Positions 15,774-23,531 of a DNA stretch of 35,503 nucleotides are shown here, in pieces (the stretch's first letter is position 1; the number at the start of each line of letters is the position of its first letter). Below the pieces are notes generated by a model, which was not told where the DNA came from, ran no database searches, and saw nothing but the letters and a program-made list of their open reading frames with translations. Source of the DNA: Saprospiraceae bacterium (GTDB lineage Bacteria > Bacteroidota > Bacteroidia > Chitinophagales > Saprospiraceae); NCBI GenBank assembly GCA_022448955.1, contig JAKVCU010000082.1, positions 1 through 35,503 on the forward strand, in the 5' to 3' direction. The position numbers and the translations under genes were made by a program.

Positions 15774-17465
15774 TTAAAATTCCATATCACCTCCACCTCC
15801 GCCTCCGCGCTTTCCTCCTCTTCTTCCCTTTCCTTTGCGGCCTTTATTTTTACCCAGGCGATAATTAAAACTAAGCAATAACTGGCGTGCTCTCCATTGA
15901 AATTCAGATTCTAATATTAAATTGTCTGTACGAGTAATACTCTGCCATCTTCTACTATTTAATAAATCTCTAACACTTAATGTCAATGTACCCTTACCAT
16001 TGAATAGCTGTTTGGAGGCACCTAAATTGATGCTATACATTGCTTTGGTTTCTCCTTGTGGTACGATTCTTGGAGCGCGATAATCAAACGTTACTTGGAA
16101 ATCTAAGGTTTTGCTAAATTTAATTTGTGTATTCCAACGGGTGCTCCAAGTATAGGTATCTGCAAATATTTCTTGATCTTTAAAATTACCTTCCGTGATC
16201 GCACGGTAAAAGTTGAAATTACCATTGACATCCCACCATTTTGTGATTTCGTAGTTTCCACTAAACTCTATGCCATAAGCATTTTGAAATGCTAAATTGA
16301 TAGGGAAACGCGCTGTTGTAATGCCATCTTCTAACAAGTCGGTTACTCTTGATATCACACCTGTTCGGTAACGATAGTAAACACTGGAAAGGATAGATCC
16401 TTTTTCGAAGTATTTTAAGTAGCCTAATTCTATTGAATTGGTATATTCTGGGTTAAGGTCAGGATTACCGGTATAATTACTGCGATTATCCGTATAAGAA
16501 AAGAAAGGTAATAAACTTCTGAATCTAGGACGGCTTAATCTACGGCTATAACTTAACTGCACTTGATCTTTGGTAGAAAACTCATAAGAGAAATGTGCAG
16601 AAGGGAACCAATCTGTGTATTGCCTCGGATTAGTAGCACCAGACTGAACAAGTTCTGTTTCAATATCTGAGTGTTCCATTCTCATACCAAATTGGTAGGA
16701 GAAATTTTTAATCTGTGAACCAAAAATTAGGTAGGCAGCATAGATGTTTTCTGTATATCTTAGTTCATCATCCAATTCACTAAATACCAACCAATCTCCA
16801 TTATCTTGCTGCTCTTCCACCATATAGTCGTTCTCAATGGTACGCAGTGTAATTCTTGTACCTGCTTCGAACTTGCTATTTTCGCCTATCGGCAAGGTAT
16901 AATCTGATTGGAAGAATATATTGGCTTCGTTCTCATCATTGTCAGAACGTTGAAGAATGGGATTTTCGAGATTGTCACCAGTTTGGGTATAATCGGCTAA
17001 TTCAATTTCTGTACTAGAAATGAACTTGAAATCAGTAGACCATTTGTGGTCTTTTTTGTCAAAGGTTTTGACGTGGCCTAAAGAGATTTCAAAGTTGTTC
17101 TCTATTTCTTCTTCTTCGTTCAGACGAGAGGAAGACTCTAATAATTCATTATCGGAAGAGAAATCACGATAATTAATGGTAGCGACATTATCTTCTAAAC
17201 CTCTTTTGAATAATAAAGAAGCAGAGATAGTATTTTGTTTGTTGACAAACCAGTCTGTTCCTAATTGGAAATTACCTGAAACGCCACCGCGTTCATGCGA
17301 GCGATCACTTTCGTAAATCTCTAGATCACCAGCACTGTTAATGGATTCTTGACGGCGAGTACCTGATCCTGGGCCGTTTCTATAATTGACACCAAAATTA
17401 GAGAAGAGATTAAATTTTTTCTTTCTCATATTTAGACTGTAGGAAATTTTCGGGATAACCAGCAT
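15774..17465 (-). CDS. Outer-membrane beta-barrel protein, C-terminal part after frameshift (OMP_b-brl_3)
   Basis: This frame (563 residues, nominal ATG 17465) holds the barrel of an OMP_b-brl_3/TonB-receptor-like protein. Many paired strands are visible (FNLFSNFGVNYRNG, FEISLGHVKTFD, LSYSRRLSRPRFRSLLPF, TGNPDLNPEYTNSIELGYL) and the end is LLLSFNYRLGKNKG. A basic Gly-rich tail (KGRRGGKRGGGGGG, then DMEF) follows, as in many members. The first residues up to about SYSLNMRKKK are not a real N-terminus: the plug and signal peptide are encoded in the other frame at 17410-18225. One surplus base, or two missing, near 17444-17450 separates them. The gene is either inactivated or the frameshift is an error in the sequence. 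Confidence 0.8.
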   Translation of the reverse strand: MLVIPKISYSLNMRKKKFNLFSNFGVNYRNGPGSGTRRQESINSAGDLEIYESDRSHERGGVSGNFQLGTDWFVNKQNTISASLLFKRGLEDNVATINYRDFSSDNELLESSSRLNEEEEIENNFEISLGHVKTFDKKDHKWSTDFKFISSTEIELADYTQTGDNLENPILQRSDNDENEANIFFQSDYTLPIGENSKFEAGTRITLRTIENDYMVEEQQDNGDWLVFSELDDELRYTENIYAAYLIFGSQIKNFSYQFGMRMEHSDIETELVQSGATNPRQYTDWFPSAHFSYEFSTKDQVQLSYSRRLSRPRFRSLLPFFSYTDNRSNYTGNPDLNPEYTNSIELGYLKYFEKGSILSSVYYRYRTGVISRVTDLLEDGITTARFPINLAFQNAYGIEFSGNYEITKWWDVNGNFNFYRAITEGNFKDQEIFADTYTWSTRWNTQIKFSKTLDFQVTFDYRAPRIVPQGETKAMYSINLGASKQLFNGKGTLTLSVRDLLNSRRWQSITRTDNLILESEFQWRARQLLLSFNYRLGKNKGRKGKGRRGGKRGGGGGGDMEF

Positions 17466-18225
17466 TTAAGCTAAACGAACCATTAACGCCTTCCCTTTTT
17501 TCCTTTTTCAGAACAATATTGATGATACCTACTTCACCTTCTGCATCATAACGTGCAGAGGGGTTGGTGATAACTTCTACACTCTGAACAATATCACCTT
17601 GCAATTGTCGAAGGGCATCTGCGCTACTAATTCCAACTAAGCCAGAAGGTTTTCCGTCAATAAGAATACGTACATTTTCGCTCCCTCTTAAACTCACATT
17701 CCCCTCTACATCTACAGTAACAGAAGGGACGTTGTCCAGTAACTCCGCTGCATTGGCACCTGTATTGCTGAGGTCTTTCCCTACGTTGAATACTCGCTTA
17801 TCTAGTTTCAACTGCATTTGACTCTTCTCTGCAATAACTTCGACCTCTTCAAGCATTTTGGAGCTTTCAGACATGCCTACTTTACCTAAATCAAAGGATT
17901 TCTTATTGACCGGAATGTTGACCTCTGGAATAATTTTTTGCTGATAAGATAAAAAGTCTATGACAATGTAATATAAACCTGGTGCAATTGCTAATTCAAA
18001 TTTTCCATCCAAATCACTTACTGTACCGTCAATGAGCATGCTATCTACTCTGCTGTATAAAGAAAGCGTTGCAAATTCTAAGGGTACTAGGGTTTCGTCA
18101 TTTACTATTTGGCCAGTTAACTTAACTTTCCCTTTTGATGTACTTGCTATACTTTGTCCTATAGAAGGATTTGCATGAACAAGGAAAATAGAAACCCAAA
18201 AAAATAACAGTCGGAAATTTCTCAT
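17410..18225 (-). CDS. Outer-membrane beta-barrel protein, N-terminal part before frameshift
   Basis: The start is placed at 18225 (MRNFRLLFFWVSIFLVHAN, signal peptide); the frame extends to 18267. After the signal come a CarboxypepD_reg-like beta-sandwich (about 30-115: KVKLTGQIVNDETLVPLEFA) and a plug domain (about 120-255: VFNVGKDLSNTGANAAELLDNVPSVTVD, GSENVRILIDGKPSGLVG, ARYDAEGEVGIINIVLKKEK). It then enters the barrel (NGSFSLNAGYPENF) and runs out of frame at a TAA. The rest is in the frame at 15774-17465. Expression is probably controlled by the adjacent two-component system (repeats at 18344-18376). Confidence 0.8.
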   Translation of the reverse strand: MRNFRLLFFWVSIFLVHANPSIGQSIASTSKGKVKLTGQIVNDETLVPLEFATLSLYSRVDSMLIDGTVSDLDGKFELAIAPGLYYIVIDFLSYQQKIIPEVNIPVNKKSFDLGKVGMSESSKMLEEVEVIAEKSQMQLKLDKRVFNVGKDLSNTGANAAELLDNVPSVTVDVEGNVSLRGSENVRILIDGKPSGLVGISSADALRQLQGDIVQSVEVITNPSARYDAEGEVGIINIVLKKEKREGVNGSFSLNAGYPENFLQSKYEKEKI

Positions 18226-18319
18226 CATTACTAATTGCTTAAAGTTAGGGCCAAAAAATAATTCCATATAATTCAGCCTAATAACTTAAATAAAAGTTCG
18301 AGTGATTTTAATAATGATG

Positions 18320-18376
18320 CAAAGGTGCAAAATGAACCTATGTAGATTTTGAAGAGAATCTGAAGGAATTTTGAAG
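18320..18376 (-). promoter_or_regulatory. OMP promoter with three 11-bp direct repeats (response-regulator site)
   Basis: Read on the minus strand, three consecutive 11-mers CTTCAAAATTC, CTTCAGATTCT and CTTCAAAATCT (18376 down to 18344) are followed by 16 nt and then CACCTTTG (18327-18320), one mismatch from the TAnnTTTG -7 box. The OMP ATG is about 95 nt further on. OmpR/PhoB-family regulators bind such 11-bp-periodic direct repeats. The same element-to-box spacing occurs in front of the response-regulator gene. Confidence 0.6.
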
Positions 18377-18417
18377 TTTTAAAAACTGATAATTTGACGA
18401 CAATTTGGATTAGTCTT

Positions 18418-19713
18418 TTAATTGGAAGAATTCCTAATGGTTATGGTGATCGTATGCCAATCGTTTAAATAATCATATTGAACCAAGAGGTTATTTAATT
18501 CACATATTTTTTTGACTATAGCTAGACCTAAGCCGAGAGTCCCACTAGTTTGAGAGCTCTTTTTGAAGCGTTTAAAGAAAGTTTCTGGCTTTTGTTTCAA
18601 AGGAGTACCTGTGTTTCTGACGATTAAATGATCGTTATTTAGTTCTACCTCAATTTGGCCGTGTTCAATATTGTGTTGAACAGCGTTTTTAAGTAAGTTA
18701 GAGATGAGGATATCAGCTAAGGTAGAGTCGATATTTAGAGAAATATGCTCATCAATTTGACTAGTAAGACTAATCTCTTTTAATGCAGCTAATTCACGAA
18801 AGTTATTAGTTGCATTACTGACAATATCACTAAAATCAATCGCTTTTTGAGCATTAAACTCATGGTTTTCAATTTTTGTAATCAGGGCAAGTGCTTGGCC
18901 TAATTTAGATAATTTAGTTAATGATCTTTGTGCGGAAAAAATCAATACCATTTGCTCCTCACTCAAACCTTCTGATCCAGATAAGAGTTCTAATTTTCCT
19001 TTTGCAATGGCGATAGGGGTTTGGATTTCATGTGAAGCATTTTCAGAAAATTCCTTTAGGGCTACATAATCCATTCGAGCTTTGGTGGTCATCCTTTCTA
19101 GGAAACGATTGAGTTGTTGCAGTTCTCTGGTGTTGGTAGGTGGGGTATCAAAAGGTTTAGAGGAATTGAGCTGGAAGTTTTCAATGGCCGTAAGGATTTG
19201 CTCAAAAGGTTTAAAGGTAAACTTAGAAATCAATACACTACCCAATAACATTCCGATGGTAAGAAAGATGAATAAGCGGATGGTGATATTACTAACGACG
19301 GACTTTACATCAGCATCCTCAAAGATGATATCAATGATTTCTACACGATAATCTTGCTCATCATAGCTCAGATATCCAATTAATTTTCGGAAGGTTTCTA
19401 CTCGTTGTGTTCGTTTTAGATAGATGCTACTATCGCGTAGGGTATAGGCTTTTGTAGTATCATATTCAACTCTAGAAGATAGAGAATCTATTTTTAGGCT
19501 TTTAGAAGTGACAATGGCATCTAGCTTACCATTACCAATCGCTCTTTTGGTACGTAAAAATGCACCAATCAATTCATAGTCGGTTTCGGTACTCACTGCT
19601 TTTTTGAATTGTTCAAAAGAAATCAAACCGCCAATGCTGAACATTACTACAGCCAAAAGGAGATATAACAAAGTGGTTTTAGTCAGTAATCTCATCCCTT
19701 TAATTTTATCCAT
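18418..19713 (-). CDS. Sensor histidine kinase
   Basis: The 431-residue kinase has two membrane segments (about 10-32 and 145-164), enclosing a ~110-residue periplasmic sensor without a recognised fold. A linker without an obvious HAMP match follows, then a dimerisation domain with the phospho-accepting His228 (FSENASHEIQTPIAIAKG) and a C-terminal ATPase domain. The N box is NLLKNAVQHN (Asn343), the G1 box is the variant RNTGTPL (367-371), common in Bacteroidota kinases, and the G2 box is GTLGLGLAIV (391-400). Its start overlaps the response-regulator stop by 8 nt; ATG codons at M1 and M7 are both possible. It would phosphorylate that regulator. Confidence 0.93.
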   Translation of the reverse strand: MDKIKGMRLLTKTTLLYLLLAVVMFSIGGLISFEQFKKAVSTETDYELIGAFLRTKRAIGNGKLDAIVTSKSLKIDSLSSRVEYDTTKAYTLRDSSIYLKRTQRVETFRKLIGYLSYDEQDYRVEIIDIIFEDADVKSVVSNITIRLFIFLTIGMLLGSVLISKFTFKPFEQILTAIENFQLNSSKPFDTPPTNTRELQQLNRFLERMTTKARMDYVALKEFSENASHEIQTPIAIAKGKLELLSGSEGLSEEQMVLIFSAQRSLTKLSKLGQALALITKIENHEFNAQKAIDFSDIVSNATNNFRELAALKEISLTSQIDEHISLNIDSTLADILISNLLKNAVQHNIEHGQIEVELNNDHLIVRNTGTPLKQKPETFFKRFKKSSQTSGTLGLGLAIVKKICELNNLLVQYDYLNDWHTITITIRNSSN

Positions 19714-20386
19714 TTAAGCCGAATTTGTACCCCAAACCATAGATGGTATGAATATAGTTTTGTCCACCAGCACTAGTGATTTTTTTTCTAAGATTTTTGA
19801 TATGTTGATAGACAAAGTCAAAAGAATCTAGGTAATCTACATGATCCCCCCACAAGTGCTCTGCTATGGCTTGCTTCGTCAAAACTCTTTTTTTATTGGT
19901 AATGAAAAAAAGTAATAATTCGTACTCCTTTAAAGTGAGGATAAGCAGTTTATCACCAATTTTGACCTCTCGTTTATTCGTATTGATATCTATTTCTTCG
20001 AATTGTAAGCTGGTCTGACCTTGTAATTTCCTTCTTCGGTAAATAGCCTTCAGGCGAGCATTAAGCTCCGATAGATGAAAGGGCTTGGTCAGATAGTCAT
20101 CTGCTCCCATATCTAAGCCCTTCAGACGATCATCGAGTGCATTTTTTGCAGAAATAATGAGCACTCCCGTTTCTGGAGCTTCCTCTTTAAGAATTTGCAG
20201 GATATGTAATCCATTTCCATCTGGTAACATGATATCCAGTACCACTACATCATAATCGAAGCTATATATTTTATCGGTAGCATCATTAAAGTTAGAAGCA
20301 GTCTCACAGATAAATTCACCTGTCGAAAGATAGGAAACAATATTATTTTGTAGTTCTTTTTCGTCCTCTACGATTAGTATTTTCAT
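19706..20386 (-). CDS. OmpR/PhoB-family response regulator
   Basis: The 226-residue protein has a receiver domain (1-115) with acidic pocket Glu7/Asp8, phosphoacceptor Asp51 (VVVLDIMLPDGNG), Ser79 and Lys101 (LTKPF). A winged-helix DNA-binding domain (about 130-226) contains LTLKEYELLLFFITN and YIHTIYGLGYKF. The HTH region (DSFDFVYQHIKNLRKK) would read the CTTCAAAATYT element found in both local promoters. It is the first gene of a two-gene operon with the kinase, transcribed toward the OMP gene. Autoregulation is likely from the promoter at 20455-20489. Confidence 0.95.
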   Translation of the reverse strand: MKILIVEDEKELQNNIVSYLSTGEFICETASNFNDATDKIYSFDYDVVVLDIMLPDGNGLHILQILKEEAPETGVLIISAKNALDDRLKGLDMGADDYLTKPFHLSELNARLKAIYRRRKLQGQTSLQFEEIDINTNKREVKIGDKLLILTLKEYELLLFFITNKKRVLTKQAIAEHLWGDHVDYLDSFDFVYQHIKNLRKKITSAGGQNYIHTIYGLGYKFGLNG

Positions 20387-20454
20387 TAAGGCCTAGTTCT
20401 TTGGCATGAAGTAAAACCTAAAAGCTTTATCACATGCTTTTACGAGTATTAGAA

Positions 20455-20489
20455 CAAATGTAGGCATCGAATTTGTATAAATTTTGAAG
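20455..20489 (-). promoter_or_regulatory. Promoter of the two-component operon with a regulator half-site
   Basis: Read on the minus strand, CTTCAAAATTT (20489-20479), 16 nt, then TACATTTG (20462-20455), an exact TAnnTTTG -7 box, about 70 nt before the regulator ATG. The element and its 16-nt distance are the same as in the OMP promoter, which supports positive autoregulation. Further upstream repeats are only degenerate here (TTTCAG and TTCAAT). Confidence 0.6.
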
Positions 20490-20560
20490 CATTGAATAGT
20501 GAGGCTGAAATTTTATTATGAAGTTGTTTAAAAAGTATGTTGCTAATCGAGAATAATGGC

Positions 20561-20662
20561 TTGAATACCAAGGCGAAGCTCTTTTTGAGTTTCATAGCTT
20601 TAGCTATGGGACGAAAAAAACCTGCCCGTCCGGCAGGCGGGGCTGAAGCATTTGGTGCTCAA
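20561..20662. repeat. Branched multi-hairpin intergenic module
   Basis: This lies in the 369-nt gap between the two-component operon and the GH18 gene. An outer stem, TTGAATACCAA (20561-20571) with TTGGTGCTCAA (20652-20662), has two central mismatches. Inside lie CTC-TTTTT-GAG (20579-20589), CATAGC-TTTA-GCTATG (20593-20608) and CCTGCC-CGTCC-GGCAGG (20621-20637). The fold would be a ~100-nt multi-branched RNA or DNA structure. Apart from the promoter at 20455-20489, I see nothing else in this gap. Confidence 0.5.
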
Positions 20663-20755
20663 TGCATTGTTTGTAGGTGATAAGATATATTTCTAAACAA
20701 CTTCTATACAAGCAACTATGCTCAGCTATTTACCTTTACAACCAAAAAAGAATAT

Positions 20756-21955
20756 TTAATCCACCTTTAAGAAGCGATAACTACTTATTTGGTTACCATC
20801 ATTACAAATTATCGTATAAAAGCCTTTTGCCCAATGGCTAATTTGTAATACCTGAGCACTTTTTCCACTAATTTGCTGATTTAATAGAACTTGTCCCTGT
20901 GAATTTATAATCCGAAAATTGAGTACTTCGGATTCTTCATTTCTAATTTGAAATATATCTGACACAGGGTTGGGAAAGACTTTTATCTTGATTCCTCTTT
21001 CTATTGTATGTGTGTGTACACTTGCATAAATCACATCATACACTACTTCCAACAAAGAATATTCATCAAAGGCGTCTTGGCCTAATTCCCAAATCATTAC
21101 ACCACTAACTTGTTCTAGACCTAAGACTGTCTTTGCAGCAATAGTTGGTCGCCCATTGTAATACCTTTGACCCACTTGATCTAATTCGGCATAAGCTATA
21201 TCCTCTTCTATCATTTGCCGAAAGCTAAATGATTGGACGTTGGTTTGATCTGTAAAATCATAGCCGTAAAAAGGCAAACCTAGTGTAAGGTTTTCAGCCA
21301 ATACCCCTTGGCCTATCCAATAATCAATTGCTGATTGTGCAAACGAATAAGGCGAGTGCGCCCCTGGATTATTTGGTGCCCATGGACCCGTTAGATCATA
21401 AGCCATCATATTGATAAAATCAAAACTATAAAGGGCTTCATCTGTAATATCAGGATAGCGGTAAGTTGCTGGTAGGGCCGCCGTAAGCAGCTTGCTTGAG
21501 GCACTTAGAGAATCTCGGAGCTCTAATACAAATGGGCTGTATTTTTCATTGACATGTCCCCATTCTAAGTCAAAATCTATTCCGTCTAATTCATACAGGC
21601 GAACATAATCCATAATCTGATGAATAAAGTTTGTTTTGTTCTCCGCTAGCATGTGATGTTCCCATGCCATTTGCCATTCTGCTGTCAAATAGCCACCGGC
21701 CAAAGAAAGTAAAACTTTATTGTTATAACTTTTTGCAGTAGCTACCACTTCACTTATATCTTGGTTGCCTACACTTATATTCCCCGCCATATCTGGATTG
21801 CCGAAAGCAATGCACAAGTGGGTCATACCTTCGAAATCGATATCCTCTAAATGCGCAAATCGATAATGGGGAAGATAGCCTACTATGCGGGCGTCTTGAG
21901 CCGATAAATGAATAGATGCAAAAAAAAGTAAGTATAAGTAGTAAAGTTTTTTCAT
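20756..21955 (-). CDS. Secreted GH18 glycoside hydrolase (chitinase-like) with T9SS sorting domain
   Basis: The start is set at ATG 21955 (MKKLYYLYLLFFASIHLSAQ, signal peptide of about 20 residues); the frame extends to 21994. The 399-residue protein has a GH18 TIM barrel (about 22-315): strand 1 IVGYLPHYRF, strand 3 KVLLSLAGG, catalytic DGIDFDLE (124-131, acid Glu131), FINMMAYDLTGPW with the Met-Ala-Tyr-Asp motif, and the last strand GVMIWELGQD. No separate chitin-binding module is seen. The C-terminal ~75 residues (KVFPNPVSDIFQ to the end) form a T9SS sorting domain. It would cleave beta-1,4-GlcNAc polymers such as chitin outside the cell. Confidence 0.92.
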   Translation of the reverse strand: MKKLYYLYLLFFASIHLSAQDARIVGYLPHYRFAHLEDIDFEGMTHLCIAFGNPDMAGNISVGNQDISEVVATAKSYNNKVLLSLAGGYLTAEWQMAWEHHMLAENKTNFIHQIMDYVRLYELDGIDFDLEWGHVNEKYSPFVLELRDSLSASSKLLTAALPATYRYPDITDEALYSFDFINMMAYDLTGPWAPNNPGAHSPYSFAQSAIDYWIGQGVLAENLTLGLPFYGYDFTDQTNVQSFSFRQMIEEDIAYAELDQVGQRYYNGRPTIAAKTVLGLEQVSGVMIWELGQDAFDEYSLLEVVYDVIYASVHTHTIERGIKIKVFPNPVSDIFQIRNEESEVLNFRIINSQGQVLLNQQISGKSAQVLQISHWAKGFYTIICNDGNQISSYRFLKVD

Positions 21956-22058
21956 TCCAGTAGATTTTAAGAACAAAAAATAGACCGTAGACATTAAAAT
22001 TACGGAATTTATTTATTTTGTTCTATTGCTTACCTATGATTTAGACAAATTGAAACAA

Positions 22059-23042
22059 ATGCAGAAAATATACAACTGGGGAATTATTGGACTTGGGAAG
22101 ATCGCCAACAAATTTGCACAAGATATTAGTAGTTTGCCGAATGCTAAGGTCTATGCTGTGGCATCCAGAAGTTTGGAAAAAGCACAGCAATTTGCACAGC
22201 AATATGAAGCAAATTATGCTTACGGAAGTTACGAAGAACTAATGCAATGTCCGAATTTGGATGTGGTTTACATCGCTACGCCTCATGTATTTCACAAAGA
22301 ACACAGTCTGCTCTGCTTGGGCCACAATATTCCAGTGCTATGCGAAAAGCCATTTGCGTTAAATCGCTCGGAAGTTGACGAAATGATTCAAATGGCAAGG
22401 CAGACAGATACTTTTTTAATGGAGGCACTTTGGACTAGGTTTTTGCCCACCACAAAGAAAATATTAAGTATCATTGAATCAGGTCAACTCGGGAAGATAT
22501 ATGCGATTAAAGCAGATTTTGGATTTAAAGCAGCTTTTGATCCAGATGGTCGTCTTTACAATCCTCACTTAGCCGGAGGATCTCTTCTAGATATTGGAAT
22601 TTATCCAGTATTTCTAGCATTATTATTATTAGGGCCTCCAGATGATCTGAAGGCTTTCGCCAAATTCTCCACTACAGGAGTAGACGAGGAATGCCAGATT
22701 ATTTTTAATTATCAAACAGGGCAAACAGCCAACCTTCATTCCACTATTCGGTCACTGACTAAAACAGAGGCATTCATTTATGGCGAAAAGGGTAGTATTC
22801 ATATTCATACACGTTGGCACGAACCAAGTAGCTTTACACTTATTATCAACGACCAGCGTCCCAAGCATTTTCAATTTAATTATACTGGTAATGGGTATTA
22901 TTTCGAGGCAGAAGAAGTCATGCAATGCTTAGAAGATCAACAAAAAGAAAGTCAATTGCTGCCGCTAGATTTTAGTGTTCAACTCATCGAATTGTTGGAT
23001 CGTATTCGGAAAGAAATATCCTTATCCTATCCCAATGAATAG
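22059..23042 (+). CDS. Gfo/Idh/MocA family oxidoreductase
   Basis: The start is set at ATG 22059 (MQKIYNWGIIGLGKIANKFAQD), giving 327 residues; a TTG at 22026 would add eleven. The N-terminal Rossmann fold has GIIGLGKIA, then ASRSLEKAQQFAQQY and DVVYIATPHVFHKE, and the catalytic-type CEKPFALN Lys. The C-terminal alpha/beta domain has EALWTRFLPTT, GGSLLDIGIYPV and typical late strands. Members use NAD(P) to oxidise or reduce sugars or dihydrodiols; EALWTRF and GGSLLDIGIYP are close to the dihydrodiol-dehydrogenase/glucose-fructose oxidoreductase branch. The substrate is unknown. It is divergent from the GH18 gene, so a role with amino sugars is possible but unproven. Confidence 0.9.
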   Translation: MQKIYNWGIIGLGKIANKFAQDISSLPNAKVYAVASRSLEKAQQFAQQYEANYAYGSYEELMQCPNLDVVYIATPHVFHKEHSLLCLGHNIPVLCEKPFALNRSEVDEMIQMARQTDTFLMEALWTRFLPTTKKILSIIESGQLGKIYAIKADFGFKAAFDPDGRLYNPHLAGGSLLDIGIYPVFLALLLLGPPDDLKAFAKFSTTGVDEECQIIFNYQTGQTANLHSTIRSLTKTEAFIYGEKGSIHIHTRWHEPSSFTLIINDQRPKHFQFNYTGNGYYFEAEEVMQCLEDQQKESQLLPLDFSVQLIELLDRIRKEISLSYPNE

Positions 23043-23531
23043 ATTCCCGCCCAATAATAGGTAGTTGGGATGCACTCATTTGCGCTGAATCATTTTTTTT
23101 CTTTTGACCAGCTAAGCATTCAAATTAGCACCTATTCAGCTTGCTCTCGCAATTATCAAAATGATCATATCTTGATCAGTTATTTCGGATCTGCATTTAT
23201 TGCAGTGGAAAGACAGAGGGGAGGTGCAGAATTTATTCTTAGCTATTTACTTTATTATTGAATAAAAAAATGGTATTTTTGTTATAGGCAGAAATTTTCT
23301 TTGGTTTTTATAAACCTTTTTCTGTTTTCTTTATTTTCCATTATTCGTACAGTATTAATCACTAATCACAATGCAAGTTTTTGGCTTGATGGCAAAGATA
23401 GTGTGTCTGTGTATTAAGATTTTTAGCTCACATCTCAACATACCTACTAAGCTTTAAACATAGGATTATTCTCTCACCTATTGTGAGAGCTCGTTAATGG
23501 CAAACTATTTATTCAATCAAATAATAAAAAG
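23043..23531. other. 489-nt intergenic region upstream of the cox operon
   Basis: I find no convincing gene here. A 63-codon frame at 23070-23261 lacks any recognisable feature. TATTTTTG at 23274-23281 matches the TAnnTTTG -7 box, but the nearest TTG is only 13 nt upstream. A perfect inverted repeat at 23471-23489 is the best regulatory candidate. The cox ATG is at 23532. Confidence 0.5.
23471..23489. promoter_or_regulatory. Perfect inverted repeat, candidate operator of the cox operon
   Basis: CTCTCAC (23471-23477) and GTGAGAG (23483-23489) are exact reverse complements around CTATT, 42 nt before the coxM start. A 7-5-7 palindrome fits a dimeric repressor or activator. No regulator gene is adjacent, so the binding protein is unknown. 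Confidence 0.5.

Noticed and set aside
17410-17465. Programmed frameshifting in the OMP gene
   Set aside because: The shift needed is +1 and no slippery stop or known +1 signal is seen; mutation or sequence error is simpler.
23070-23261. 63-codon frame after the Gfo/Idh/MocA gene
   Set aside because: No domain, signal or coding bias is visible, and it lies in the regulatory gap before coxM.
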